A stretch of 64,000 nt of DNA from assembly GCF_004011695.2 (NCBI RefSeq), contig NC_082416.1, forward strand, positions 1,240,001 to 1,304,000. Reading direction: 5' to 3'. Shown here in pieces: positions 22,416 to 33,450 of this stretch. This stretch comes from Ascochyta rabiei (taxonomy: Eukaryota; Ascomycota; Dothideomycetes; Pleosporales; Didymellaceae). A program made the position numbers and the translations under genes. Position 1 is the stretch's first letter. Every line of letters begins with the position of its first letter. The notes below the pieces were generated by a model. That model had not been told where the DNA came from, made no database searches, and saw nothing but the letters and a program-made list of their open reading frames with translations.

Positions 22416-22992
22416 GCCAAGTTGCATGCAAAGAAGACTCTAGTGTAGTGCGTCATGTATTCGCCATGGGTGGATCCCATGTTCGTGCTCTCCATGTGAG
22501 GCGCCGAGGCGGTGACTACCCAAGTAGATGCTAGAGTGGAAGAATCGGTGCGTCATACAACGCCCGTACGAGTGAGGGGACATGCGCCAACCGACTTGCA
22601 ATGCCGTGAGCGATCCATGCTCCATGCTGTACCATGCCAAACATCAGGCAGCTAATGCTTGTAAACAAACTTCAATGGCCTCGGTCCAAGGCCCCCCCCC
22701 CCATGACCTGTGACAGAGTGGATATATATATGTGCTTTTGATCGTACACCGCTCCGCCATGCGTAGATGGAAAATGGTACAATGCTAGTGCAAGAGCAGC
22801 GATGGATACTATGAATAAACTCCGAGGACCACGCCGGGTCCGATGGTTTCAGGCCCGAACCAAAATGCCAAGGGTATGTACGCCGAGTGCTGGACTCGTC
22901 CAGCGCTCCGTGATTTTCGTAATGCCAAACTCCAGAAAATGGACTCGTTTTTAAGGGGGAAGATGGGTGAGAGGAAGACAAGGCAGGTAGAC

Positions 22993-23469
22993 TCAGTACT
23001 GGTTGTACCTCCTCTTCTGCTCTCGGGTTTGGTCGAACGATCGCACGTAGTTGTTCAACTGCGATGCCGCCTGAGCGGTGATGCCCGACTGGGTGGTGGA
23101 CGAGCTGGAGGACAGTGAGGAGCGTGACGACGATGGCGTAAGGCTACGCTGCCCCGCAGTGGGTGGGGCAAAGTACGAGCCATTCGCAGTAGTGTGGTAG
23201 TGGTACGGACTCGAGGAACCCATATCGAATCCTCGTGATGTCGACGGTGCCTTGTATTGCGAGAAGTTGACAGCCGGGGGAAGGTAGAAGCCGTTGTTCG
23301 ACGAGGATGTGGAGGAGGCAGACGATGACAGCTGGGCTGACTGTGACTGTTGCTGACCAGCCTTCTCCAGGTCGGCCAGCCTGCAGGCCTGCGAGCAGTA
23401 GGTGCCGCCCTCCATCTGGCGATCGCAGGAGAGGCAGAAGTCGTGAGACCACTCCATTTGGGAAGTCAT
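22993..23469 (-). CDS. Ecl1-family life-span/stress regulatory factor
   Basis: The product is 158 aa. The N-terminus has a compact zinc-binding pattern with Cys12, Cys15, Cys25 and Cys29 (FCLSCDRQM...YCSQACRLAD), followed by a Ser/Gln-rich linker and a short conserved C-terminal helix (LNNYVRSFDQTREQKRRY). This arrangement matches the fungal Ecl1 family (life-span regulatory factor domain), small zinc-binding proteins that extend chronological life span and respond to zinc, sulfur or amino-acid limitation in fission yeast. ATG 23469 is chosen because the zinc motif begins 12 residues later. The frame stays open about 0.9 kb further upstream, but that sequence is low-complexity and lacks family similarity, so it is treated as leader. 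No introns. Confidence 0.78.
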   Translation of the reverse strand: MTSQMEWSHDFCLSCDRQMEGGTYCSQACRLADLEKAGQQQSQSAQLSSSASSTSSSNNGFYLPPAVNFSQYKAPSTSRGFDMGSSSPYHYHTTANGSYFAPPTAGQRSLTPSSSRSSLSSSSSTTQSGITAQAASQLNNYVRSFDQTREQKRRYNQY

Positions 23470-26400
23470 GTTGTGGATGTGAAGTCTGGTGGTGGTAGTG
23501 GTGATGGTGGTGGAGTGTAAGCTGAAACGCTGACAAGGCTGTCGGCGGCTGGGTGGGGTAGGGTGGTGTTGGTGGCAGTAGGCAGAAGGGATGAGGGAAT
23601 GGTTCTTTATGAAGCAATGGGTGCTCAGATAGGAGTCATGGAAGGTTAGAGGCTTCAGCGGAGCTTTGTGGAGACGGGAGCAGCGGGAGCAGGCGATGAA
23701 GATGGTCTTAACTGAACGCTCAGGTACCCTATACACGGCTGACGACCTATCAGACTCTAGTGGATGCAGGCGAGCAGGGAAGCCGGTCAACAGGGTAGTC
23801 CCACGCATCTCCGCACAGCATGCAGATGCAGAGGCGTGAGCATGGACCCACACTGCAGGCCAAGGGAATATTTCCAACGAGCCGCCGCAAGCTGTGCCCG
23901 CGGTGGCCGTGCGTGTGCCCGTGTGTCCGTGTGCCCTTGCGAGAGGAGAGCGCTCGCTCGCTCGCTCGCTCATGCTGCAGCCGCCTGCATGCACCCCTCC
24001 TTCACCACCAGCCCCCAAGCGGCATAGCCGTGTTTCTGTCCTCCAGGTGCACCGCCTCGTCCTGCTATTCGCTCGCCCGCACACTTGGCCACCACGCTTT
24101 TGCCCACCACGGTGCTGCCCACCACGGTGCTGCCCACACGCTTTTGCCAGCCTGAGCTCCATTCGCTCGTCCAAACGCAGTTTTTCCCTCACCCGCACCC
24201 TCGCGCGCAGAATGTCGCGCATGTGCGTGCTGCGCAGCGATCCACTGAAGCTCTGCTCCGGCAAATTCATCCGGAGCGCGCAATCATGGGCAGGCGCAAT
24301 GCCAGCTTTGCTCTTGTGTGACACCACTGCCAGAAAGCGTGATGGCAGCACGACCAGCCCCCCCAAGAATGACGAAGCTCCCGTCCCCACTCGCTAGTCA
24401 TCTGCTCTTCCCGACAAGGCGGATGACGTGCAAACTTGGGTACTCCCAGCGGTGACTTGGTCCAGAAAAGGTGCAAGCAGCTATCGGTTTCAGCGGTCAT
24501 GCGTCTCCTCACGCCCGCGCATTGAATGGCAAGCCGCCGTGGGGTGGTGGTGCACACTTTGCACTTTGCACGTTGCGCTTTGCACTTTGCACCCAACGCA
24601 TCGATCCACTGTCGAACAGCCGGAGCAGTGAATTGCGTGCCTGTGAAACATTCGCACAATCGTCCTTCCCGAGGACGTTTTGCATTAAACTGAGCTCCGC
24701 TGTTCGCCATCTTCGGTCATGATGGCGAGCACTTGCAATGCAGGGACCCTCCGTCTCACCTGTCTCAGCCCTGCAGCTCACCAACACACTCCACTTCTCA
24801 CCAAATTTGTCTCTCGTAACCTACCCAAATTTCTCGCTGGGATGCTGCACTCAAGCCACCATTCATATGGCGACATCCGACGACGTTCTCTGCTGCCAGC
24901 GCGGCTACGTTCGCTCTCGGCGCTAGCATGATTGCAGAACGGATCCGTGGTGATAGGAAGAAGCACATGATATGGGTGAGTCTACCCTACGCCGCGATTC
25001 TGCGAGACAGCCGCACTGGACCTGCCTCGTCCAAGTGCCGTCCTCCAACGTCCCCCATGTCTATCTTTCTCCACGGTGATCAGCCCCTTTGATGCTTCAG
25101 CGAAAAATCTGCAACGCCTTAGACACAAGAACATGTTCTGGCTACCGCATCCACCTCAGCAGTGACCATACAGACCAAAATAGGCTTGCTTGGACCCTGT
25201 CCGCTTCAGGCATACGGTCAAGGCGAAGCAGTATTGATCGCTGACAGAAAGAGGACGACCATCTCGAGGAACGCCTGTTCGGTACGCCTTGTTGCTATCC
25301 ACGGCTAGCGAGATGGTCAGGAATCAGGATGCTCGTCTCTCAGCGCGCCTCGAGCCCTCCTCGCCTCCTGAAGCGAGATCATGATCACGCCCGAAGCCTC
25401 GCCATGTGACCGAGGAAGCGAAGGGCACGGCAATATTCGACCCTGCCGCCTGTCAATGCCTGCAAAGTTTAGTTCCCTCAGGAACGCCACGGAAGTGACT
25501 TGCAGGCGAGGTTGCAACGCTCATTCGTCCGGTCAGATACGAATGGGGACGGTTCAGGCAACTGCTGACAGACCCCCACGTTGCTCACTTTAAGGTTCAG
25601 CGCAGCCCTCACGAGAAGCATCGTGATGTCGACAGGCTGCAGGAACGGGTACGCGCAATCTATGCTTATCTTGATATCAATTGATTGCGGTTAACGGGCC
25701 TCACGACTCGCGAAACTCCTCACCTATGGGCAACGCGCTATCAAGCTCGAAACTCGCCGTGACACGACTCAGCAGCGCACGCGTGGCACGCATGCAAGAG
25801 CAGTGCATGTCGGCCGCGGTTGCCAGAGCATTCACCTCTGAGGGTGCACAGATGCGCGCATCTCACACATTACCCCACAATGCGGCGGCCACCAGGCTCG
25901 TTGCGACATGGCTTACGACATGCCAGTGGAGAACCATGCACTCAGTACACCATCTGCGTCTTGAAACGTTGAAGGACCTGTGTGGACATGGACAAAATCG
26001 CCGAGAGATAACTCGATAGGAAACATGATTGCCCAATCCGCGCCTGCAGCGTTATGCAGACTCGAGCGATTTTGTCCTTGTCCAATCGAGGGACCCGCAC
26101 GCTATGCATCCACTATCAATCTGCCAAAACGAAGCACAACTACTGAAGGACCCCTAATGCAGTGTCACCAAACATGGAAGCACAGACCGCAGCCTTTCTC
26201 TTCTGAGTAATCAATAGACAGACAGCCTCGCAGCCTTGCCTGTCGTGTGAATCTCCCGACTCGGCCCGAGCTTCCTTCATCGTTCCCGTCTCCGTTCCCG
26301 TACTAAGGGCGACCCTGACGGCACGAAGCAGAAGCGTGCCTGAGCGCAAGCCTTGTAGCCTCAACTGATGCTAAAAAGGAACTTCAACAGTGTGCAATCG

Positions 26401-26767
26401 ATCCTTGATGTGCGGTATGTTTGTTTGCTGTTGAATCGGGGCCACCGATGCCTTGGAAGTATTCACCGCATGCTAAGGCTGTCGACTCGACTTACCAGCA
26501 TGGCAAATCAAGTCCCTTTCCACGACTTGGGTGAGGCTGGTCACAGGCACGAGCCAATTGGCGCAATCGTTGTAGTTGGCATCTCGCAAAACCTCGCTCT
26601 GTATAGAGAATTGTATGAGGAAAGCGCGCACATCGTAGAGGACTCGGGCAACTGTAGCATTTTGCCGAGCACATGATGTTGACCTCACCTCATCAAAACT
26701 TTCAACAGCTCCGAGAACGTGAAGCTGTAGACACCCTATCGCATCAACACCGCCACGACAGCCCACA
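23470..26767. other. 3.3-kb gene-poor spacer
   Basis: The left part (23470 to about 24400) is probably the promoter and long leader of the Ecl1-type gene, with GCTC tetramers (23951-23970), a 15-bp tandem unit near 24101-24135, and GCACTTT repeats near 24550-24590. The rest to 26767, upstream of the Met22-like gene, contains no frame that I recognise. Confidence 0.5.
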
Positions 26768-27910
26768 ATGGCCGCCTCGCATCAGCCCTACGCCGCGGAA
26801 CTGGACCTTGCCCTTCGCGTCGTACACAATGCCTCGATGCTCACGAAATCGGTGCTGCGATCACTGAAGAACCATGTCTCCGCCGAAACCAAGGCCGACT
26901 CGTCGCCCGTGACCATTGCCGACTTTGCAGCCCAAGCCCTGCTCATCAGCTCCCTCCACGCCGCGTACCCCAGCGACAGCTTCCTCGGCGAGGAGAGCGC
27001 GGATGCGCTGCGCTCCAACGACGCGCTGGCGGACCGAGTATGGGAGCTTGTGCAACGCGCAAAGCAGCTCCATGCAGCGCCGTCTCAAACGGGCGATGCG
27101 CACAACGCCAATCCCGAGGTTCCCGCATTGACGTTCCCTGCAAGCAAGGAGGACATGTTCGATCTTATTGACCTCGGCGGCAACGGCGAGCAGACGCGTT
27201 CTGGCAGAGTGTGGATCATGGATCCCGTCGATGGCACGGCGACGTTCATGCAGGGCCAGCAATACGCCGTGTGTTTGTGCTTGCTGGTCGACGGTAAGCA
27301 GGCTGTTGGCGTGATTGGGTGTCCGAATCTGGCCTTTGATGTTCACGGACCGCTGGGACAGAGCAGAGTGCACGAAGATCTCGTTGACGAGACGGGCTAT
27401 GGAGTTGTGCTGTCTGCGATCAAGCAACAGGGCACGTATGTGAGGGGTATGACGGAAGGTGGGTGGGGGGAAGCGAGGAGAGTTGACTTGACGGAGTTAC
27501 CGGAGAAGGAACTGAGTCAGCTGAACTTCGTCGAGAGCACATTGGGCAAGACAAGTCTATCGCAAGAAGAGCACAAGGCCGTCTGCGAAGAGCTTGGTGC
27601 ACAGTGGCCAGGGACCGTCATCTGGGCGCAGCAAGTCAAGCACGTCGCGCTTGCACTGGGCTCTACAGATGTCATGGTCCGCATTCCAAAGACGGTCGAC
27701 AGATTCACATGTGTGTGGGACCACGCCGGGGGTCACCTCCTCTTCACCGAGGCCGGTGGACTGATCAAGGACTTCAACGGTGGAGACATTGACTTCAGCC
27801 ACGGCCGGCACATCGCAGGTGAGCGTAACTACGGCATGATAGCCGCGCTGCCATCCGTGTTCGAGAAGGTGGAGCGGGCCGTGAAGGACATCCTCGCTCG
27901 GAGACGGTAG
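26768..27910 (+). CDS. MET22: 3'(2'),5'-bisphosphate nucleotidase (Hal2/Met22)
   Basis: A single exon encodes 380 aa. The enzyme hydrolyses 3'-phosphoadenosine 5'-phosphate (PAP) to AMP, removing the inhibitory by-product of sulfate assimilation, and is the classic lithium/sodium-sensitive target. It belongs to the inositol-monophosphatase-like fold: KADSSPVTIADFAAQ near residue 43, FLGEES (metal ligand Glu) near residue 75, WIMDPVDGT with the metal-binding Asp at 152 and 155, and WDHAGGHLLFTEAGG near residue 315. Length and motif order fit the yeast and Aspergillus enzymes. The ATG at 26768 immediately precedes the conserved PYAAELDLAL helix. Cytosolic; no targeting signal is seen. Confidence 0.95.
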   Translation: MAASHQPYAAELDLALRVVHNASMLTKSVLRSLKNHVSAETKADSSPVTIADFAAQALLISSLHAAYPSDSFLGEESADALRSNDALADRVWELVQRAKQLHAAPSQTGDAHNANPEVPALTFPASKEDMFDLIDLGGNGEQTRSGRVWIMDPVDGTATFMQGQQYAVCLCLLVDGKQAVGVIGCPNLAFDVHGPLGQSRVHEDLVDETGYGVVLSAIKQQGTYVRGMTEGGWGEARRVDLTELPEKELSQLNFVESTLGKTSLSQEEHKAVCEELGAQWPGTVIWAQQVKHVALALGSTDVMVRIPKTVDRFTCVWDHAGGHLLFTEAGGLIKDFNGGDIDFSHGRHIAGERNYGMIAALPSVFEKVERAVKDILARRR

Positions 27911-28522
27911 TGATGCGAAAACGGGATGGGATGGAATGGAATGGAGTGGGATGCAAGTCGGGAGGATTCCCACGCGGTGCGCGCCGAAAAGGCCTGCTTG
28001 CTCGAGCCGAATCCTGCGTGGTTTCACAGAGCCTCACCGGACGGTCAGGCCATTGCGACTATTTGCTAGGAGCTGCATGCACAGCAGGAGTGACAGGCTG
28101 TGGGGTAGATCTGAAATGAGCGCTCGCATGAGTCTCAGCTGAGCTCTGGGGTCTGTTTCAGGGGCATGACGAAGTGTACAGGACGTAGTCTATGCACAGG
28201 TATGCAGTAGCTACGTGTTCCAACTTATGCTCGGTGTGCAGCACGCTTGAGCTAGATGCTGCGCCTAGCCGTGAATAATCTGCTGTGCAGGTTCCGTGAC
28301 ACAGCAGAAAAGGATTCTACCGGCCTTGCTTGGAGCTGCTCGTTGATTCGCAGGACGAACATTGCGACTGTTGTGCTGTTTGAAGATGCACTTCTGTAAC
28401 AGACAAGCGCTGACATATCCATTGATTCGTGGCATGGACACCGGCACTATCACGTCCATGGCGATGATGCGGACTGAAATGCCGCTCCTTTACTGTCTGA
28501 GTGAGATAGCACTTGTCTGGAT
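27911..28522. other. Convergent 3' intergenic region
   Basis: A 612-bp interval between the 3' ends of the Met22-like (plus) and Vps29 (minus) genes. A short GGAAT/GGGAT-type pentamer series lies at 27928-27956 just after the first stop. Otherwise no gene or repeat is seen. Confidence 0.5.
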
Positions 28523-29342
28523 CTATGCTGCGCCCCCGCCATTCTTCCGGAAAGAGACCTTCTCGACCGCAACATTCTCATTGCCCTCCGCATCCTTGCG
28601 TAGCTGGTAAACGTACAACACAAGAACGTCACCTTGCACCTATGACGTTGTCAGCTCGTTGTTGCACAATTGCATAGCCACTTTGCTGTGATGGCAAACT
28701 CACGTCCATGAGCACAAAGCTCGGTGTGGGTTCCTCGTCCTCTGACCACCAGCCCGTTGTCATGGCGCCTGTCGCGCTCCCCGGATTTACGAAGAACTTG
28801 CCCTCCATCTCGTACGCCTCGAATTTGTGTGTGCCGCCCCATAGCAAGATGTCTACGTCCATCTGTCGTGCCGCGATGAGTAAGCTGTCACCATCGCCCG
28901 GCGGTATGATGGTGTGGCCATGTGTGAAGCCTATGCGTAGCGAGCCGTGGGTGACGACTTTGGAGAGGGCGAGGTTTGGCGCTTCGACGTCGAAATCGCC
29001 CTTGACGATCTGCAGGTCCGGCGCGATGCCGCGCAGGAACTCGTACGTTTCGCGATCTGTGATGTTGCCGAGACAGAGAATTTGCCCAATCTTGCCAGGC
29101 GCAAGGAGCTTCTTGAACTAGACATGGTGTGAGTCGTGGCGCGTTCGAAGAGGAAGAGGGGCGTGGTATGAGGTTGCTTCAGACTGGAGACGGTAGCGGG
29201 CTGCTTCGTACCTTTGCGGGAATATCCTATGTGGCCTGTGAGTTGGTGAGGTCTAGCGTCGCATACTGATAGCGTAGGAACATACTGCAGCGCGGTCCGG
29301 TATGAAGAGGTCACCAAGGACCAGCACCAGTCGCGACGCCAT
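28523..29342 (-). CDS. VPS29: Retromer subunit Vps29, four exons including a 15-nt microexon
   Basis: Exons 29342-29286, 29226-29212, 29117-28704 and 28639-28523 give 200 aa. Vps29 is the metallophosphoesterase-fold scaffold of the retromer cargo-recognition trimer (Vps26/29/35) on endosomes. Visible motifs are LVLVLGDLFIPDR, KIGQILCLGN, VKGDFD, GFTHGHTIIPPGD, LLWGGTHKFEAYE and FFVNPGSATGA, in family order. The second exon encodes only DIPAK and is required to continue from IPDRAA to FKKLLAPGKIGQ. Its flanks are AG|GATATT...AAAG|GTACG. The last intron joins VLMD to VQGDVLVLYVYQL. The DxH site is replaced by DLF (Asp-Leu-Phe), in line with a protein-binding rather than enzymatic role. Confidence 0.93.
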
Positions 29343-30299
29343 TGTGGCTGCCTAGTGAGCTTTTGCGGCCGTCTTGGAGTGCGATGCGACAGCAGGTAGC
29401 TAGGCGACTCGGAATGCCAAATCAATCAACACACTGAGCACCTCCGACGGACGACGGTGGGGTTACAAGCGGAGTCAGGCCTGGAGCCTTGGGCGAGCTA
29501 TGCGGTCACTCGAGGCGGTGGCAGAACCTAGTCCTGGACGCCCTTGGCAGGCACGCTCGACGTGTCGAGCTAGTGCGAGCTCCACCTCCACCTCCACCTC
29601 CACCTTTGACCTTTGACCTTACTCACTGACACTGTCTTCGAAACGGTATTGAAATGACGTGTATTCGGTCTGTAGCATACTGATGTCTTGGGACCTAATG
29701 CACAGCCGGCTTGGCGCAATCCAGTGGCACGTTGCAGATGCGAGGCTTTTGCAACATTAGACGCTGAGCACATGTTCAGTCGCCCAACTCCAGATCTGAG
29801 TGGAACTGATCTCAATAAGGAGGTCCTGTTCCATCCAGTACTTGAAGTCGGCCAAAGACATCGCATTGAAGCTTTTCGTACCATCACCGAGCATACCCCA
29901 ACGTGTACAGCCACGACTCGTGGGTCAGCCTTGCGCTAACCTGCAAACCATCAGGCATCCCATACCGGAGCCGCATACCCGTCGCCCCAACCCAATGTGG
30001 ACGCACGTGAGCAACTACAAGGCTGATAGAGCCATATGTCAACGTCTAGAAGCCGCAACACTGCTCGTAAGGCACAAGGATAACCGTATACAACGCTCTC
30101 TCGGCATGAAGGCGCCGCCGAGCCACCGATTCCGGATAACGATGCTGCGTAGAGCAATATATAAAGCCGCTGCAGGTGCGCTGTTGCAAGAGCAGTAACA
30201 TCTGGAATGACAAGAGCGGGAGCAGCATCATCACTATCGACTACAAATCAGCACTACAACATCAAACTTAACCTTGATCGCAACCAACCGGTTCACAAC
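29343..30299. promoter_or_regulatory. Divergent intergenic region with TATA box
   Basis: This region separates Vps29 (minus) from the small membrane-protein gene (plus). A good TATA box, TATATAAA (30158-30165), lies 135 bp before the plus-strand ATG. A CCACCT/TTTGACC tandem run lies at 29580-29618. No gene was recognised. Confidence 0.5.
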
Positions 30300-30806
30300 A
30301 TGGCCCCTCTACGACAATCTCTACTGTCAAGACACCACGCCACAGGCCGCCGCCCCGCAAACATGAGAACTCTCTTCCTCGTTCTCGGGATCTGTGCTTT
30401 CTTTGTTCTCTTCTTCACAATCATATACGCCTGTTGTCTAAGAACTACTGTTCCAGTCCGAAACACTGCAGCAAGACCAACGGCGCAGCGTCAACCCAGG
30501 GCAAGACCAGCGGCGCAATGTCAACCTAACAGGCGGGGTGGAACTTACAGCGAGCCCCCAAGACCCTCGGAAAGTGTAGCGGAGAGGCAGGCGATGAGGG
30601 AAACAGAGACCAGGCAGCAGCAAATACTCCCGCCCGCGTATCAACTACCGGCTCCAACCTACCAACATCCCACGTCGGAAATTAGACGACAGTGGTTGAT
30701 GTCACATCGACAAATGCCATTGCCTCTGCCGGCACCTGCGAATGACTTGCCGCCAACATACAATTCAGCAGCGGTGTGGCCATCAAGGCCAACAAGGGGA
30801 TGGTGA
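30300..30806 (+). CDS. Small single-pass membrane protein with two PPxY motifs
   Basis: The product is 168 aa from ATG 30300. A basic N-terminus (RQSLLSRHHATGRRPANMR) is followed by one transmembrane helix at about residues 23-44 (TLFLVLGICAFFVLFFTIIY). The remainder is a Pro/Arg/Gln-rich tail containing LPPAY (about residue 110) and LPPTY (about residue 150). PPxY motifs bind the WW domains of Rsp5/Nedd4-type ubiquitin ligases, so a role as a membrane adaptor for ubiquitin-dependent sorting is a reasonable inference. I recognise no named family. An upstream TATA box supports a real transcript. The frame continues upstream to 30207 without a better start. Confidence 0.6.
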   Translation: MAPLRQSLLSRHHATGRRPANMRTLFLVLGICAFFVLFFTIIYACCLRTTVPVRNTAARPTAQRQPRARPAAQCQPNRRGGTYSEPPRPSESVAERQAMRETETRQQQILPPAYQLPAPTYQHPTSEIRRQWLMSHRQMPLPLPAPANDLPPTYNSAAVWPSRPTRGW

Positions 30807-31943
30807 GTGAGATGGCCTTGACCTCCAATCGTGGGTCCAACAAAAACCCGATAATATCCCGGAGTAACAGAAAACGTCTTGGAAGCTTGAAGCTGCTGAT
30901 CTAGCCAGATGAGCGGCGAGGACATGGACGAAACAACACCCACTTCTGTATCAGCGCGCAGGCGATATCTTCCACGCTTTGTTCACTAAACCTTCGATTC
31001 CTTCGATTGGCTGTGAACTACAAAACTACATGCTTTCTTCACGCCCTCTCAAAGAGATCGAAGTCCTCTTGTAAGAGATACGCCCTGACTTCAGGCCAAG
31101 GAGTGATGGCCTCGAGTCATCTCGCAAAGAGGACAATGTCACGGAAGCTGTGGCACGAAGACTGTAGGTCTGTTGTTCCTCATGTTGCCCGGGAAAGAAC
31201 GAGTTATAATTCAGCAAGTAGATGGGATCTTCAGATACCAAGAACAACGACATTTTATCACAGCCACAAACAACCTTGCTCCAGTCCCCGAACCCTGTCG
31301 CAAATTTCTCGTAAAATTCACAGATCTCAGCACTGCCAATACCACGACCCCCAACCTCTCACTAGCTATGCTGCCGCTGTGTATAAGTACAGTTGACCGT
31401 CCAATATATCGACTCCCCCTTAAGAAAGTTCACCGTACGATAGACAATAACTTCCTCTCTACTTAGCCGTCGTAGTATAAGTCTACCCTGTTCGATCGTT
31501 ATCTTGCAGTCCTAGCGGAGCTCATTCCATTCCAATCCCTTCCTTTCGTGTCTTGTGACTGGGTGATCAGAGAAGACCCTGACCTCGGACGAAATTCAGC
31601 TTGGGCAGGCGGTAGAATTTTTGTTCAAGCTGATGATTACAAGTGCGGTTTTTAGGATTTCTAAATGGATGTTTGCGGTTTTCGGGGTCAGCTTTGTTTA
31701 TCAGGAATAGCAGTGGACGAGAGGCTGCAGCTAGAATAGATGTGTTGACGAAGTAGCTAGCTCTTGTTGGAGGTAATTTGAAATACACCGGTGATACGTA
31801 CTGCTCGATAGATAGGGATAGCAGGGAGAGAAAAACTTAGGTCTCCAGAGGCATCGCAGTTTGAACTTCATGGTCAGAAGACTGTGGCACAAAAGATCCG
31901 GAGTACATGCAGCAGCCTTGACGGGCAGTCCGTAGTCGTGATC

Positions 31944-31974
<31 letters not shown>

Positions 31975-32173
31975 ACTGTTTAGTTTGACGTTCAATTAAT
32001 AAACTAGCTGAAACAGATCGAATATCTAACTGCCGTTTCATCATATTGCTGCATTCCAGCTCTCATGCATCTTGCATGCAAGTCGACCATCACCATCTCA
32101 AACCCCCATTTCCTTCGTCGACGCGAACAAGGAGAGCGCAAAAGCTCTTCAACCCATTCAGGCATCATCGCAT
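30807..32173. other. Intergenic, no gene recognised
   Basis: No frame with family resemblance is seen. A (GA)n microsatellite lies at 31944-31974. The right end should contain the 3' UTR of the peroxygenase-like locus. Confidence 0.45.
31944..31974. repeat. (GA)n microsatellite
   Basis: About 15 GA units with one A insertion (GAGAAAGAGA). Confidence 0.95.
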
Positions 32174-33450
32174 TTAGGAGGTGGGAGCGGTCTGATCAGG
32201 ACGAAGAGCACATCCAGCGTTCTTGAAGACCGGGTTGAGCTTGCCAATGGACAAGTTCAGAAGAGTGAGAGGAATATCAGTGAGCACGCTCAAGCTGGAA
32301 GGCACAGGTTGCGTACCGAGCTGGTACAACAAGCAGAGAATATCAGAGGCTGTAGCAGCATCGGGAAGCTTGCCATCGCGAATGATGCCGAAGGGGGTAG
32401 ACAAAGCATCGAAGTTGTTCTTTCCAACGTTTCCACCGAAGAGCTTGGGGTACTGAACGTACTGGGACAGAATCTCGATAGTGACATCGTTGTTGGTGTA
32501 GGGAGCGCGACGGTTGAACCAGTTGTCTGGGATTCTCTCGGCTGTGTACTTCCAACCTCCTGGAGCTGAGGAGTCGGCCGTGGTACCGAAAAAGGAGGAG
32601 ATCGTCTTGAGGTCAGGGGTACCCTCGTTACCATAGCTAGGGAAGAGCTCGTACAGGAAGGAAGAGGCTCCGTACAGCAAGAGAGCAAGAGGCCCAAAGA
32701 AGAAGTTGTCGTTCTCCTGGACGGACTCGTCGTATCGCTGGCTGCGGTACGCGGCGAGGGTGTTACGATCAAAGTTACCACCGGACACGCGGTCCGCAAC
32801 ATCCTTCATTCTGGCGAAAAGGGTGCCATTGAAAGAATAGTTGTCCCCGTTGTGGGTGAAGTAATCATTTCGAGTGAGTGATGAGTCGCCCTCGAACTTG
32901 TTGTGTCCGTTCAATCCTGGCTGGGTGCCGAGGACACCACCAAGTGTAGCGGTACGCGAAGTGGCGTCACAACCAATGCTAAGCTTGCCGCTGACGAGGT
33001 CGCCATCAGCGAGCACACCAAGTGTGGCAAGGAGCGTAGCAAGATCCCAGCCAACATTGTACATGTTCTGCTGAGCGTCGACAAGCTCGTTGAAGGTTGT
33101 GACACCATCGTGAGCAAGGAAGTTGTGATTGGCTGCGCATTCAAGCCAGGGCAAGGACCGCGGATATCATTGGAACCAGGCGCCACGAAGGCGTGTGCAG
33201 TATCGCCATCAGCGGGAACCTTAATGCCGCCTTTCCCGGTACCGGGAGCGCCGTTTCGTGCGCCTGTGTACGGGTATTTGGAGTCATAAGGGGCAGCAGG
33301 TTGGTGGTTTGCGTTGAAGGGACAGCTGTTCTGCCTCTTCACATTGCGAGCGCGACCCAGCATGGAAGAGTCGACGCCAGGCTGGTTAGCTACCCATGGG
33401 TATGCTGAGACGGCAGAAGCCGAAAGAAGGAAAAGTGATAGTGTCTGCAT
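32174..33450 (-). pseudogene. Heme-thiolate peroxidase/peroxygenase (Peroxidase_2) gene with a frameshift in the active site
   Basis: A secretory signal (MQTLSLFLLSASAVSA) starts at 33450. Family text continues through DIRGPCPGLN, where PCP supplies the heme-ligand Cys. At 33136-33138 the reading frame jumps: NA is encoded in the first frame and AANHNFLAHDG in another, with exactly one base too few and no room for an intron. Downstream the second frame is intact to 32174, with KFEGDSSLTRND (EGD acid-base motif and Arg of long unspecific peroxygenases), NDNFFFGPLALLLYGASSF and a final GCALRP. The two parts sum to about 425 aa, normal for the family. Such enzymes use peroxide to oxygenate or halogenate substrates outside the cell. 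The break is either a recent inactivating deletion or a sequence error. Confidence 0.85.

Larger units (their letters stand above)
19199..22992. other. 3.8-kb gene-poor spacer with simple repeats
   Basis: No frame in this interval resembles a known protein. It contains a (GT)22 tract, a (CATCAA)n tract, GCTTGT-type hexamer repeats near 21390-21412, GCTTGCTT near 21735, and a run of 11 C near 22692-22702. An unrecognised fast-evolving gene or non-coding RNA cannot be ruled out by eye. Confidence 0.5.

Noticed and set aside
23470..24390. N-terminal 300 codons of a 465-residue frame as real protein
   Set aside because: The text is low-complexity Arg/Ala/His-rich and lacks any family resemblance; the Ecl1-type domain starts at 23469.
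11074..33450. A secondary-metabolite gene cluster around the wax-synthase-like and peroxygenase genes
   Set aside because: The two genes are over 20 kb apart with housekeeping genes between them, and no PKS, NRPS, terpene synthase or cluster regulator is seen.
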